From: Flavobacterium dauae
GTDB taxonomy: Bacteria > Bacteroidota > Bacteroidia > Flavobacteriales > Flavobacteriaceae
Direction: 5' to 3'
Assembly (NCBI RefSeq): GCF_004151275.2
Contig: NZ_CP130821.1
Coordinates: 248,001 to 312,000 of the forward strand
DNA length: 64,000 nt
The translations under genes and the position numbers were made by a program. Below are positions 1-8,768 of the stretch, piece by piece (position 1 is the first letter of the stretch; the number at the start of each line of letters is the position of its first letter). The notes below the pieces were generated by a model. It was not told the DNA's origin and ran no database searches. It was given only the letters and a program-made list of their open reading frames with translations.

Positions 1-78
1 GGTTATGCTTTTGATGAAAATTTGAACTGGATAAAAGAAGATAGAGTAAGTTACCTTGCTGCCTCGTGCAAAGAATAA
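1..78 (+). CDS. C-terminal tail of an unknown protein (cut by window edge)
   Basis: An open frame enters from the left edge and ends at TAA 76-78, leaving 25 codons that end in WIKEDRVSYLAASCKE. The residue mix looks like a real protein tail, but there is too little to name a family and the start lies outside the window. A frameshifted or chance frame cannot be excluded. Confidence 0.35.
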   Translation, partial: GYAFDENLNWIKEDRVSYLAASCKE

Positions 79-107
79 AAACTATTCTAGCGTAACACGA
101 AATCAAT

Positions 108-254
108 GTTGAGGAATACAAAATGAAGTCCGAGAAGTACAAGATGAATGTTGAGGAGTATAAAATGAAGTCTGAGGAACGAAAGATTAATCGGAAGGAA
201 CACAAGATACGCCATGAGGAGTACAAGATCAACTTTGAGGAATACAATCTTATG
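108..254 (+). repeat. Seven-copy 21-bp tandem repeat (minisatellite)
   Basis: Seven consecutive units of exactly 21 bp begin at 108, 129, 150, 171, 192, 213 and 234. The core is close to GAGGARTACAAGATGAA. The first four alternate between units starting GTT and units starting TCC/TCT, which suggests a 42-bp higher-order period. The copies become more divergent to the right. In one frame each unit encodes a heptad such as VEEYKMK, so a 79-residue ORF (123-362) can be read. That frame is closed upstream by TAA at 93-95 with no start before the first repeat, and its C-terminal half has no protein-like features. I treat this as a non-coding repeat and do not annotate the ORF as a gene. Confidence 0.8.
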
Positions 255-510
255 ACAAATAGACAGATTATGCTAAACAATATACCAAGGCTTAATAATA
301 TTTCTAAGGTTTTCAGTATCTTGAAAGTAAATGTAATTGTTTTATTTCCCCAAAAAAGATGATACAGTCTGTTTTCACTATAAGCTTATCAATCTAAAAA
401 TGCGTACTTTTTATACCAAATATTTTTTAATAATAACTTAACAATTTTTAGTATATTTAAATTTCGTAATCTAAAAAAATATTCCTCTTTATAAGAGTTA
501 AATGAATTGT

Positions 511-518
511 TATATTTG
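511..518 (+). promoter_or_regulatory. -7 promoter box of olsF
   Basis: TATATTTG matches the Bacteroidota sigma-A -7 consensus TAnnTTTG. It sits 14 nt before the olsF ATG, so the predicted leader is only about 10 nt. No clear -33 TTTG is visible. Confidence 0.6.
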
Positions 519-532
519 CAAAAAAATAGCTA

Positions 533-2350
533 ATGGGGTTAGTAACCGCTAAAGAAATTGCACAGGTAATAAAATTAGATAAGTACGGGTTTATTGGTAC
601 TTTTTCTGGTTGGTTGTTAATGAAAGTGCTTAAAATTTCTGAACTGAATAAAATATACGACCGCAATAAACATTTAGAAGACACTGCGTTTTTAAACGGT
701 ATTTTAGAAGAATTTCAAATAGAATTTGAAATTGCCCCCGAAGAATTAAAACGCTTGCCTAAACAAGGACCGTATATTACCATTTCAAACCATCCGTTGG
801 GTGGGATTGACGGCATTTTATTGCTGAAATTAATGCGTGAACATGATCCTGATTTTAAAATAATCGCCAATTTTCTATTACACCGTATTGAACCGTTAAA
901 ACCGTTCATTATGCCGGTAAACCCGTTTGAAAATCATAAAGATTCTCAATCAAGCGTTTTAGGGTTAAAAGAAACCTTACGCCATTTAAGCGATGGAAAA
1001 CCATTGGGTATTTTCCCTGCCGGCGAAGTATCAAACTTTGAAGAAGACGATAAAATTGTCGATAAACCGTGGGAAGAAAGTGCCTTGAAACTCATTAAAA
1101 AGGCTCAAGTTCCCGTTGTGCCTATATATTTTCACGCAAAAAACAGCAAATTGTTTTATATGTTGTCTAAAATAAATCCAACATTACAAACAGCAAAATT
1201 ACCTTCCGAACTACTTACGCAGAAAGATCGTGTCATTCGCGTGCGTATTGGTAAACCAATCACTGTTGCCGAACAAGACGAACACGGAGATTCTATCGAA
1301 AATTTTGGAAAATTCTTACGTCAAAAAACCTATTTGTTGGCAAATACCACTAAAGGCGATGATAAAAAACAATACATAAAAATACCATCGTTTAAACTGC
1401 CAACACCCCCGCCAAAGGAAATTGAACATCCGGTGTTGCAAGATTTAATGATCAAAGAAATTGAAGAATTACGCAAAGGAGATGACCGTTTGTTACAAAG
1501 TAAAAACTACGAAGTTTTTTTAACCGATGCTGCCAATATTCCGAATATTCTGCGTGAAATAGGCAGATTGCGTGAAATTACGTTTCGTGCCGTAGGTGAA
1601 GGAACAAATGAATCGATCGATTTAGATAAATACGATACCTTTTACAAACATATGTTTTTGTGGGATGACGAAGCCAAGTGTATTGCAGGTGCTTACCGAA
1701 TGGGATTGGGGAAAGATATTTACACAAAGCACGGAATTGATGGTTTTTATCTAACAGAATTGTTTCGCTTTGAACCAGAACTGTATGCAATGATGGAGCA
1801 ATCAATCGAAATGGGTCGTGCTTTTATTGTGGGTAGTTACCAGCAAAAACCAATGCCTTTGTTTTTATTGTGGAAAGGAATTGTACATACCACCTTGCGT
1901 TATCCGGAACATAAATATTTAATTGGAGGCGTAAGCATTAGCAACCAGTTTTCAGATTTCAGTAAATCGTTGATGATTGAATTTATGAAATCGCATTTTT
2001 ACGATCCGTACGTGGCACAATATGTTCAGGCTAAAAAAGAATACAAAGTGCAGCTGAAAGATGCCGATAAAGATTTTGTTTTTAACGAAGCCGAAGCCGA
2101 TTTGAATAAATTTGACAAATTGATTGAAGAAGTAGAACCAGGCGGGTTGCGTTTACCGGTTTTAATAAAAAAATACATTAAACAAAACGCAAGGGTAGTG
2201 GCTTTTAATGTAGATCCGCTGTTTAATAATTCGGTTGACGGATTGATGTACATACGCATTGCCGATTTACCAGAAAGTACCGTTCGCCCCGTGATTGAAG
2301 AATTACAAAAAGAACTGGAACAAAAAATTAATGAAAAATTTGAAGAATAA
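533..2350 (+). CDS. olsF: Bifunctional ornithine lipid synthase, OlsF type
   Basis: The 605-residue protein fuses two acyltransferases. The N-terminal half (about 70-280) is a PlsC-like lysophospholipid acyltransferase with the motif NHPLGGIDG (His87, Asp93). The second half (about 320-520) is a GNAT-like acyl-ACP N-acyltransferase of the OlsB/hemolysin type, visible around LREITFRAVGEGTNE. This architecture is that of OlsF, described in Serratia and Flavobacterium johnsoniae. There the C-terminal domain N-acylates ornithine and the N-terminal domain adds the second acyl chain, giving phosphorus-free ornithine lipids in the membrane. It is a single gene with its own promoter and a strong terminator. 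Function is inferred from architecture; a related acyltransferase specificity is possible. Confidence 0.82.
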   Translation: MGLVTAKEIAQVIKLDKYGFIGTFSGWLLMKVLKISELNKIYDRNKHLEDTAFLNGILEEFQIEFEIAPEELKRLPKQGPYITISNHPLGGIDGILLLKLMREHDPDFKIIANFLLHRIEPLKPFIMPVNPFENHKDSQSSVLGLKETLRHLSDGKPLGIFPAGEVSNFEEDDKIVDKPWEESALKLIKKAQVPVVPIYFHAKNSKLFYMLSKINPTLQTAKLPSELLTQKDRVIRVRIGKPITVAEQDEHGDSIENFGKFLRQKTYLLANTTKGDDKKQYIKIPSFKLPTPPPKEIEHPVLQDLMIKEIEELRKGDDRLLQSKNYEVFLTDAANIPNILREIGRLREITFRAVGEGTNESIDLDKYDTFYKHMFLWDDEAKCIAGAYRMGLGKDIYTKHGIDGFYLTELFRFEPELYAMMEQSIEMGRAFIVGSYQQKPMPLFLLWKGIVHTTLRYPEHKYLIGGVSISNQFSDFSKSLMIEFMKSHFYDPYVAQYVQAKKEYKVQLKDADKDFVFNEAEADLNKFDKLIEEVEPGGLRLPVLIKKYIKQNARVVAFNVDPLFNNSVDGLMYIRIADLPESTVRPVIEELQKELEQKINEKFEE

Positions 2351-2354
2351 AAAA

Positions 2355-2378
2355 AGCGGAAGTTTTAAAACTTCCGCT
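2355..2378. terminator. Bidirectional terminator between olsF and the T9SS protease gene
   Basis: A perfect 24-bp palindrome (AGCGGAAGTTTT and its complement) starts 5 nt after the olsF stop and is flanked by A and T runs. It can serve both convergent genes. Confidence 0.85.
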
Positions 2379-2399
2379 TTTTTACTTTTAAAGTACACA

Positions 2400-4670
2400 C
2401 TACTTTTTAATAAACTTATGTGTAGAAGTATATTTTCCGGTATTTATAACCAAGATATATGTTCCGGTTTGTAAACTTTCAACATTAATTTGTTGGTTAA
2501 TTTGGTTAGAATTTTCTTGAGAAACGGTTTTAATCAATCTTCCGTTTAAGTCAAAAATATTAAATGTTGTTTTGCCAGAAGTTTCTGTAGAAAACTCAAT
2601 GTTTAAAACAGTGGTAGCGGGATTTGGGTAAATTTTTAAATCTTTCAGCTCCACTTTTTCTACACTTACATTTGGATCCCACAGAGTGAACTTCTTAGAA
2701 ACTGTATAAAAAATATTACCTACGGCTTCAATTTTAATCCGTGCATTATGTGAGATTGTTACATTTGAAGGAACGGTAATGGTTTCTGTACCATCGTTTG
2801 ACGTATTGGCAACTAAAGTGGTATAGGTGATGCCGTCATCAGTCGAAACTAAAATATTCACATTTGTTGTATTGATATTGTTTGCTGTGGTTCCGGCTAC
2901 ATTCCATGTGATTGTTTTGCTGTCGCCAAAAAACCAGGTTGTTTCTGTTGTATTTGGATTGTTATCAGGCGAAGTAATTACAAAAGGTCCTGTATTGGCT
3001 ACTGTGATGCTGACAGGTGACGTGTAAACTACTCGTGCACCAAGAGGATTGTTATCACGAACTGTTGCAACAAAACTATACGTTCTGCCTACTGTTGCCA
3101 AACGCTCCCAGTTATTGCTAACAATTCCGTTGCTGTTTGTTGTACCTGCTAAAACGGTAGAAAGGTCGGGAAATGATCTGAAATTGTCTGTGCTTGGTGC
3201 TACAGATCTAAATGCCGGGCCAGTGGTCGCGGTTGCAACAGGTGGTTGCGTAGCTATTTGTGTATTTGTTTGTTCAAACGTATAGGTTAACGGATCGTTG
3301 TCTGCATCGGTTGCTGTGGTGCTTAAAATAAACGGTGTACCGTAAGGAATTGTTTTTGCCGATAAAGAACTTACAACAGGTGCCGAATTTGAAACGGTAG
3401 TTTGTGCAGCACAACTTGCAGTAGATAAAAAGGTCTGCATTTCTTTGATGCTTATGTAATGATAGTAATCATCTACATTGTTTTGTACGTTTGGTGTGCA
3501 AATGCCCGCGTAAGACATAATGGTACTTCCGCTGCCTGTTTCCATTGCTGTAAAAGAGTTCCTGTTAAACTGGCACGAATTATTAAACGTGTGATTTGCA
3601 CCAAATTGATGCCCCATTTCGTGAGCTACATAGTCCACATCGTAAGGATCGCCAACAGGAGATGGAGAACCTGTAATTCCCGAAGCTTTTTGCCACGAGC
3701 TACAAACAGATCCTAAACTTGCTAAGCCGCCGCCGCCGGTGCTAAATGTATGACCTATATCGTAATTAGACGAACCTATAACACTGTCTATCACAGTTTG
3801 ACTTTCGTCTATTAAATCATTTGCATCGTTGTTTGTAAAATTATCACTTGTTATAAAAACAATGCTTCTATTATTGGTAATTAAATTTAAATGAACATTT
3901 AATTCACGTTCAAAAATTTGGTTTAAACGGGTTAATGTAACGTTCATTGCTGCTAAAACAATATTCTCTTTTTGGGTAACTGTTGTATTTGGCGTTCCGG
4001 CTGGAGCATTGTTAATGTGAAATGTCGCATATTCAGTGGTACAAGCCAATGCTAAACGAAAAGTTCTACGTTTATTATCTAAACTTAATGTTTGAATAGG
4101 TAAAGAAGAAGCTTCAACATCATCAAAACTATCGCCTGCAACCAAGCACGTAAAATTGTTTGTTGGCAATTCTAAATTGCTACGTTGGTAAACAATAACA
4201 TTATTTAAGTCGTTAGTGTAATTATCAATATAAAAAACAGATCCATCGGTTTTCATTCCCATAGCATGCAATCCAAAAATATCCGAAATGCTGATGCTTA
4301 CACTGTTTCCGTTATTTTTTGTATCAACAGCCTTTAAACTTCTTATGTTTGAAACACTTTCTGCCAATTCAGGTTCCATAGCAGCGTTGTTGTAAACCCA
4401 GTAGTTGGTCAACTGTCCGTTTGCATCTGGTAACGTAAGTACTAAGTCCGAAGGTCTTTCAGATAATTCCGGAGCATTTTTAACCCATTCTAAAACATTT
4501 TTAAGATTTGAACTGTAAATTTTAAAGTCGGTTGGATTGTGTTTTCTAACAAATGTTTCCTTCTCGGAAAAATTTCGTTCTGTATTTTCTTTAAAAGGAT
4601 TAAATTGAGCGAACAAATTTCCTGTAAAGAAAATAAGCAGAAAACAAATTAGTTTATTGTAAAATTTCAT
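2400..4670 (-). CDS. Secreted reprolysin-like metallopeptidase with T9SS sorting domain
   Basis: The 756-residue protein starts with a signal peptide (about 1-21, ending NLFAQ). A propeptide region follows, then a metzincin catalytic domain whose zinc motif is HEMGHQFGANH (HExxHxxGxxH). After the protease come cadherin/Ig-like segments. The last 80 or so residues form a type A T9SS C-terminal domain, recognisable by IYPNPATTVLNI and a TGTYILVI strand before a basic end. The protein should be exported by Sec, sent across the outer membrane by the type IX system, and released or anchored on the surface as a protease. Substrate is unknown. It is a single gene, convergent with olsF and divergent from ribF. 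Confidence 0.9.
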   Translation of the reverse strand: MKFYNKLICFLLIFFTGNLFAQFNPFKENTERNFSEKETFVRKHNPTDFKIYSSNLKNVLEWVKNAPELSERPSDLVLTLPDANGQLTNYWVYNNAAMEPELAESVSNIRSLKAVDTKNNGNSVSISISDIFGLHAMGMKTDGSVFYIDNYTNDLNNVIVYQRSNLELPTNNFTCLVAGDSFDDVEASSLPIQTLSLDNKRRTFRLALACTTEYATFHINNAPAGTPNTTVTQKENIVLAAMNVTLTRLNQIFERELNVHLNLITNNRSIVFITSDNFTNNDANDLIDESQTVIDSVIGSSNYDIGHTFSTGGGGLASLGSVCSSWQKASGITGSPSPVGDPYDVDYVAHEMGHQFGANHTFNNSCQFNRNSFTAMETGSGSTIMSYAGICTPNVQNNVDDYYHYISIKEMQTFLSTASCAAQTTVSNSAPVVSSLSAKTIPYGTPFILSTTATDADNDPLTYTFEQTNTQIATQPPVATATTGPAFRSVAPSTDNFRSFPDLSTVLAGTTNSNGIVSNNWERLATVGRTYSFVATVRDNNPLGARVVYTSPVSITVANTGPFVITSPDNNPNTTETTWFFGDSKTITWNVAGTTANNINTTNVNILVSTDDGITYTTLVANTSNDGTETITVPSNVTISHNARIKIEAVGNIFYTVSKKFTLWDPNVSVEKVELKDLKIYPNPATTVLNIEFSTETSGKTTFNIFDLNGRLIKTVSQENSNQINQQINVESLQTGTYILVINTGKYTSTHKFIKK

Positions 4671-4797
4671 AAAAAATAATTGTTTTGGTAAAAATACTAA
4701 CTTTACCCAGAACAGAAGTTTAAGTTAACCTCGTTTTTTAAATTATTAACCTATATTAAGATTCCCGTAAAATAACTTTCGTTTGTTAATTTATTAA

Positions 4798-4805
4798 TAA
4801 CTTTG
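4798..4805 (+). promoter_or_regulatory. -7 promoter box of ribF
   Basis: TAACTTTG fits TAnnTTTG exactly. The upstream TTG start codon of the longest ribF frame (4803) lies inside this box, so it cannot be the translation start if the promoter is used. The GTG at 4821 is 15 nt downstream. Confidence 0.7.
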
Positions 4806-4820
4806 GCAAAAACTGTAAAA

Positions 4821-5753
4821 GTGAACGTTTTTAATTCTGTACAATCTTTTAAATCAACGCAAAAAACCATTGTAACCCTTGGTACTTTTGATGGTATGCA
4901 CATTGGTCATCAGGCTATTTTGAATAAACTAAAACTTCAAAAAAAAATATACGGTTACAAAACCTTGGTGCTTACTTTTTTTCCGCATCCGCGAATGGTT
5001 TTAAAAACCGATCATCAAATATTATTGTTAAATACGATTGATGAACGTGTTAAATTGATTGATCATTTTGGGATAGATCATTTGGTAGTACAGGAATTTA
5101 CGCAGGATTTTGCCAATTTATCTGCCGAAGAATTTGTAAAAACCGTTTTGGTAGATCAGTTTAATATCGGAAAAATTATCATTGGATACGATCACCGTTT
5201 TGGAAAGAACCGTTCTGCCGATATTCACGATTTAATAGAGTTCGGTAAAAAATATCATTTTGATGTAGAGCAGATTTCTGCCGAAGAATTAAATGATGTT
5301 TCCGTTAGTTCAACCAAAATCCGCAACGCTTTAAATGTGGGCAATGTAGCACTGGCAAAAACCTATTTGGGCTATCCGTATATGGTTTCGGGCAAGGTGG
5401 TTTCGGGCAAACAATTGGGCAGAACCATTGGTTATCCCACGGCGAATATTCAGGTTGCCGAAGATTATAAACTAATTCCTGCAATAGGCGTTTACGTGGT
5501 AGGTGTTACGGTTAAACACAAAGATTATTACGGAATGTTAAGCGTGGGGACAAATCCTACAGTTGGCGGAACCGAGAAAACAATTGAAGTTTATATTTTT
5601 GATTTTAACGAAACCATTTACGATGAAGAAATTACCGTTCGTTTTCTGACAAAAATTCGGGACGAAGAACATTTTGGCTCGATCGATTTATTGATTGAAG
5701 CATTAAAGAATGATGAGGTTTTTTCGCGAAACTTTCTTATGAATATGGATTAG
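4821..5753 (+). CDS. ribF: Bifunctional riboflavin kinase / FAD synthetase
   Basis: This 310-residue enzyme phosphorylates riboflavin to FMN and adenylates FMN to FAD. The N-terminal nucleotidyltransferase domain shows TLGTFDGMHIGHQ, and the C-terminal flavokinase domain shows GRTIGYPTANI and LSVGTNPTVGG. The longest frame begins at TTG 4803, but that codon overlaps the -7 box. I therefore choose GTG 4821, giving MNVFNSVQSFKS, which agrees in position with usual RibF starts. The next gene begins 2 nt after the stop, so the two are probably one transcript. Confidence 0.93.
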   Translation: MNVFNSVQSFKSTQKTIVTLGTFDGMHIGHQAILNKLKLQKKIYGYKTLVLTFFPHPRMVLKTDHQILLLNTIDERVKLIDHFGIDHLVVQEFTQDFANLSAEEFVKTVLVDQFNIGKIIIGYDHRFGKNRSADIHDLIEFGKKYHFDVEQISAEELNDVSVSSTKIRNALNVGNVALAKTYLGYPYMVSGKVVSGKQLGRTIGYPTANIQVAEDYKLIPAIGVYVVGVTVKHKDYYGMLSVGTNPTVGGTEKTIEVYIFDFNETIYDEEITVRFLTKIRDEEHFGSIDLLIEALKNDEVFSRNFLMNMD

Positions 5754-5755
5754 TT

Positions 5756-7132
5756 ATGTGGAAAAAAGCATTTCAAAAAATAGATAATTCTTCATTGGTG
5801 GTTTTCCGGATTTTTTTCGGAATCATTTTTCTTGCCGAAGCTGTTGGTGCATTGGCATTAAAATGGGTCGATCGCAATTTTATCGATACCACAACCAATT
5901 TTACCTTTATTGGGTTTGAATGGCTACTGCATTTGCAAAACGAAACTATGTATGTGATTTTCGGCTTAATTGCTGTGGCATCAATCGGAGTAATGTTGGG
6001 TTATAAATATCGATTTTCGGTTATTGCACTTACGGTTTTGTGGAGTTTGACATATTTTGGACAAAAAACATCGTACAACAATCACTACTATTTAATGTGG
6101 TTAATTGGACTGATTATGTGTTTTTTACCTGCAAATGCCTATGCTTCTATCGATGCAAAACAAAATCCGTCGATAAAAAAAAATTATATGCCACAATGGG
6201 TTCGGCTGGTTTTTATCATTCAGGTAAGCTGTGTGTATATTTATGCAACCATTGCCAAATTTTATCCCGATTGGTTAGACGGAACCGTTACAAGAAATAT
6301 GTTTATGGGAATGACGAATGTGCCCGATGCGGTTCAGGTGTTGTTCAAGAAAACCGAATTTCAGCTCTTTATTGCCTATATGGGAATTGCTTTTGACGGA
6401 TTAATTGTTCCGGCGCTGCTTTGGAAACGTACTCGTTGGTTCGCAATTATTGCTTCGTTGATTTTTCATATATTCAATTCCATAACCTTGCAAATTGGAG
6501 TTTTCCCATACTTTGCATTAAGTTTTTGTGTGTTCTTTTTTCCGCCAAATCAAATCCGAGATTTCTTTTTTAGAAAAAAAACAAAAGAAGAATATAATGG
6601 GGAAACAGCTGATGACTATGTTGGGATTTTCAAGTATTTTTTTGTTCCGTATTTAATCATTCAGATTTTATTGCCAATTCGTCACTGGTTTATTAAAGGC
6701 GACGTGTTGTGGACCGAAGAAGGGCATCGTTTAAGCTGGCGTATGATGTTGCGTTCGCGTAGCGGAGAAGTTGCTTTTAAAGTGATTGATAAAAAAACAA
6801 ACAAACGCTTGCTTTTTAATAACGCTGAATTGTTGAACGATAAACAAAAAAGGCGTTTAAATACACCTGATGTGATCTGGCAAATGGCACATAAAATTAA
6901 AAATCATTTTAAAAGCCAAGGAAAAGATGTCGCTGTTTATGCTATACGAAGCAGCGTGAGTATTAATATGCGCCCAAGCAGCCGTTTAATTGACCCGGAA
7001 GTTGATTTAGCGGCCGAAGAATGGAATTCTTTTAAACATCACGATTGGATTTTGGAAGAAAAACCTCCGAAAGATTTTGATGTGAATAAGAACAAAGTTG
7101 AAAACCTGAAGAAGTTAAAACACCAAAAGTAA
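5756..7132 (+). CDS. HTTM domain membrane protein
   Basis: This 458-residue integral membrane protein has an N-terminal segment (RIFFGIIFLAEAVGAL) and several further hydrophobic helices up to about residue 310, then a soluble C-terminal domain. The pattern matches the HTTM family, which is related to vitamin K-dependent gamma-glutamyl carboxylase. The bacterial members have no established reaction that I can assign. It starts 2 nt after ribF and is likely cotranscribed with it. Its last 101 bases overlap the 3' end of the convergent lpxH frame, and no terminator is visible between them. Confidence 0.75.
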   Translation: MWKKAFQKIDNSSLVVFRIFFGIIFLAEAVGALALKWVDRNFIDTTTNFTFIGFEWLLHLQNETMYVIFGLIAVASIGVMLGYKYRFSVIALTVLWSLTYFGQKTSYNNHYYLMWLIGLIMCFLPANAYASIDAKQNPSIKKNYMPQWVRLVFIIQVSCVYIYATIAKFYPDWLDGTVTRNMFMGMTNVPDAVQVLFKKTEFQLFIAYMGIAFDGLIVPALLWKRTRWFAIIASLIFHIFNSITLQIGVFPYFALSFCVFFFPPNQIRDFFFRKKTKEEYNGETADDYVGIFKYFFVPYLIIQILLPIRHWFIKGDVLWTEEGHRLSWRMMLRSRSGEVAFKVIDKKTNKRLLFNNAELLNDKQKRRLNTPDVIWQMAHKIKNHFKSQGKDVAVYAIRSSVSINMRPSSRLIDPEVDLAAEEWNSFKHHDWILEEKPPKDFDVNKNKVENLKKLKHQK

Positions 7133-7850
7133 AATACTGAATCCAATCGCCTAAATTAATGTACAAGGCGTTTTGATTGTTTTTCAACGGAAGCGTCATT
7201 GGCAAATGTCTGTGTCCAAAAATAAAATAATCGGCAAATTGTTCGTTTACCTTTTTATTAGCGTATAAAATGAGCCATTCATTTTCTTCGCCCAAATATT
7301 TTGCATCGTCATCGCCCGAAATCAGTTTGTTTTTTACTGAAAGATATTCAGCCAAACGCACACCAATATCGGGGTGTAACCAGCGAAACAACCATTTAGA
7401 AAACCTGTTGGTAAACACTTTTTTCATACGTTTGTAGCCTTTATCGCCCGGACCTAAACCGTCGCCATGACCAATAAACACGGTTTTGTCGAAAATTTTA
7501 AAAACTTTAGGTTCGTGAAAAACAGGAATATCAAGCTCGCTTTCAAAATAATCTTCCATCCATAAATCGTGATTTCCTACAAAAAAGTAAATAGGCAAGC
7601 CGTTATCACGCATTTGTGCCAGTTTTCCTAAAATACGAACAAATCCTTTGGGAACAACCTTTTTATATTCAAACCAAAAATCGAACAAATCACCAACAAT
7701 AAACAACGCACCGGCATCTTTTTCAATAGCATTTAACCACTTTAAAAATAAAGCTTCGCGTGGAAGACTTTTTTCACGGGTAGGTGCTCCGAAATGATGA
7801 TCGGACGTAAAATAAACTTTTTTATCTGTAGGGATTTCTAACGTAATCAT
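7032..7850 (-). CDS. lpxH: UDP-2,3-diacylglucosamine diphosphatase
   Basis: The 272-residue calcineurin-like phosphoesterase carries the metal-binding motifs in order: SDHHFG, GDLFDFW, GNHDLWMEDY, GHGDG and FGHRH. This set is typical of LpxH, which hydrolyses UDP-2,3-diacylglucosamine to lipid X in lipid A synthesis at the inner membrane. The conserved family end (LGDWIQYFTFGV) is followed by an extra tail of about 30 residues. The last part of that tail is antisense to the HTTM gene, which suggests loss of an earlier stop codon. It begins 2 nt after queD, so the two are one operon. Confidence 0.82.
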   Translation of the reverse strand: MITLEIPTDKKVYFTSDHHFGAPTREKSLPREALFLKWLNAIEKDAGALFIVGDLFDFWFEYKKVVPKGFVRILGKLAQMRDNGLPIYFFVGNHDLWMEDYFESELDIPVFHEPKVFKIFDKTVFIGHGDGLGPGDKGYKRMKKVFTNRFSKWLFRWLHPDIGVRLAEYLSVKNKLISGDDDAKYLGEENEWLILYANKKVNEQFADYFIFGHRHLPMTLPLKNNQNALYINLGDWIQYFTFGVLTSSGFQLCSYSHQNLSEVFLPKSNRDV

Positions 7851-7852
7851 AT

Positions 7853-8305
7853 TTACAGGTTATCAGAAGCATACCATTCTGCGTACGAACTTTCGGTTTC
7901 TTGTAAACGCAACGAAAATAATTTAATGTTTTGCGGCAAACGGTTTTTAATGCGTTCGGCAAAATCAATTACTAAATTTTCGCTGGTAGGTTGGTAATCA
8001 ACCAAAATTACATGATGTCCGCGTTGTTCTAATTCTTTAGCTAATTCTACGTGCGGTGTGTTCTGGTTAAAAACAGTAGCGTGGTCAAACTGGTCAACCA
8101 CTTCTTCCCGTACAATGGCTTTTAAATCAGTAAAATCAATCACCATACCATATTTTACGTGATTTTTATCGGTAATAGGTTCGCCAATAACGGTTACCGA
8201 TAATTTATAACTGTGCCCGTGAACGTTGCGGCATTTACCGTCGTAACCATACAGTGCATGACCGGTTTCAAAAGTAAATTGTTTGGTGATTCTGATAAAA
8301 CTCAT
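7853..8305 (-). CDS. queD: 6-carboxytetrahydropterin synthase
   Basis: The 150-residue PTPS-fold enzyme makes 6-carboxy-5,6,7,8-tetrahydropterin from dihydroneopterin triphosphate, the second step towards preQ0 and queuosine. Zinc ligands are visible as FETGHAL and CRNVHGHSY, the latter with the catalytic cysteine of the CxxxHGH motif. A conserved DxxDH-type stretch (VVDQFDHATVF) and a Glu-rich C-terminus are also present. A -7 box lies 16 nt upstream, and lpxH follows after 2 nt. Confidence 0.92.
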   Translation of the reverse strand: MSFIRITKQFTFETGHALYGYDGKCRNVHGHSYKLSVTVIGEPITDKNHVKYGMVIDFTDLKAIVREEVVDQFDHATVFNQNTPHVELAKELEQRGHHVILVDYQPTSENLVIDFAERIKNRLPQNIKLFSLRLQETESSYAEWYASDNL

Positions 8306-8321
8306 AATACGAAAATTTTAG

Positions 8322-8329
8322 CAAAATTA
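8322..8329 (-). promoter_or_regulatory. -7 promoter box of queD-lpxH
   Basis: Read on the minus strand this is TAATTTTG, a full match to TAnnTTTG, 16 nt before the queD ATG. Confidence 0.6.
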
Positions 8330-8347
8330 GTGATTTAAAATTTAATG

Positions 8348-8355
8348 TATATTTG
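8348..8355 (+). promoter_or_regulatory. -7 promoter box of the IS-interrupted gene
   Basis: TATATTTG lies 18 nt before the ATG at 8374. It would originally have driven both the interrupted gene and the overlapping lipoprotein gene at 9845. Confidence 0.6.
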
Positions 8356-8758
8356 ATAGATTAAATAATATCTATGAAATTAGAACTCAATCCATATATC
8401 CATTTAAAAAGGTTGTGGTTTTTATCTTTTTACTTTATTTTGTTTTTTAGTCTTTTGTATTTCTCTTTTGATGTGAAATATATGGCGATTATTTGTTTAC
8501 TGATGTTAGGTTTATTTACCATTCCTACTATTTTTATTCATTCCAATTATTATCGATATGCAAAAAATCAGATTGTATTTTTAGAAGATACTTTGATAAA
8601 AATACAGTTCATTGACAGTGGATCAGTTTCAGTTATTCCATTAGAAAGTATCAAAATAGTTAACTTACATATGTCCGGAACAAAAATTGCAAAAATGGGA
8701 AGTCAGAATTTTATGTTTGAAAACTATTTTTATTTTGAAATAATTTCGATAGATGATA

Positions 8759-8768
8759 AAAGATTTAT
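8759..8768. repeat. Left target-site duplication of the IS
   Basis: AAAGATTTAT lies directly before the left inverted repeat and is repeated exactly at 9724-9733 after the right end. Most IS1595 members give 8 bp, so two of the ten positions may match by chance or this element differs. Confidence 0.8.

Noticed and set aside
108..254. Possible CRISPR array
   Set aside because: The units are contiguous 21-mers with no unique spacers, and no cas genes are present.
123..362. 79-codon ORF over the minisatellite
   Set aside because: The frame is an effect of a 21-bp repeat without internal stops; it has no upstream start, and its second half shows no conserved pattern.
4803..4820. TTG start extension of ribF
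   Set aside because: The codon overlaps the -7 promoter box, and the added residues are not part of the usual family start.
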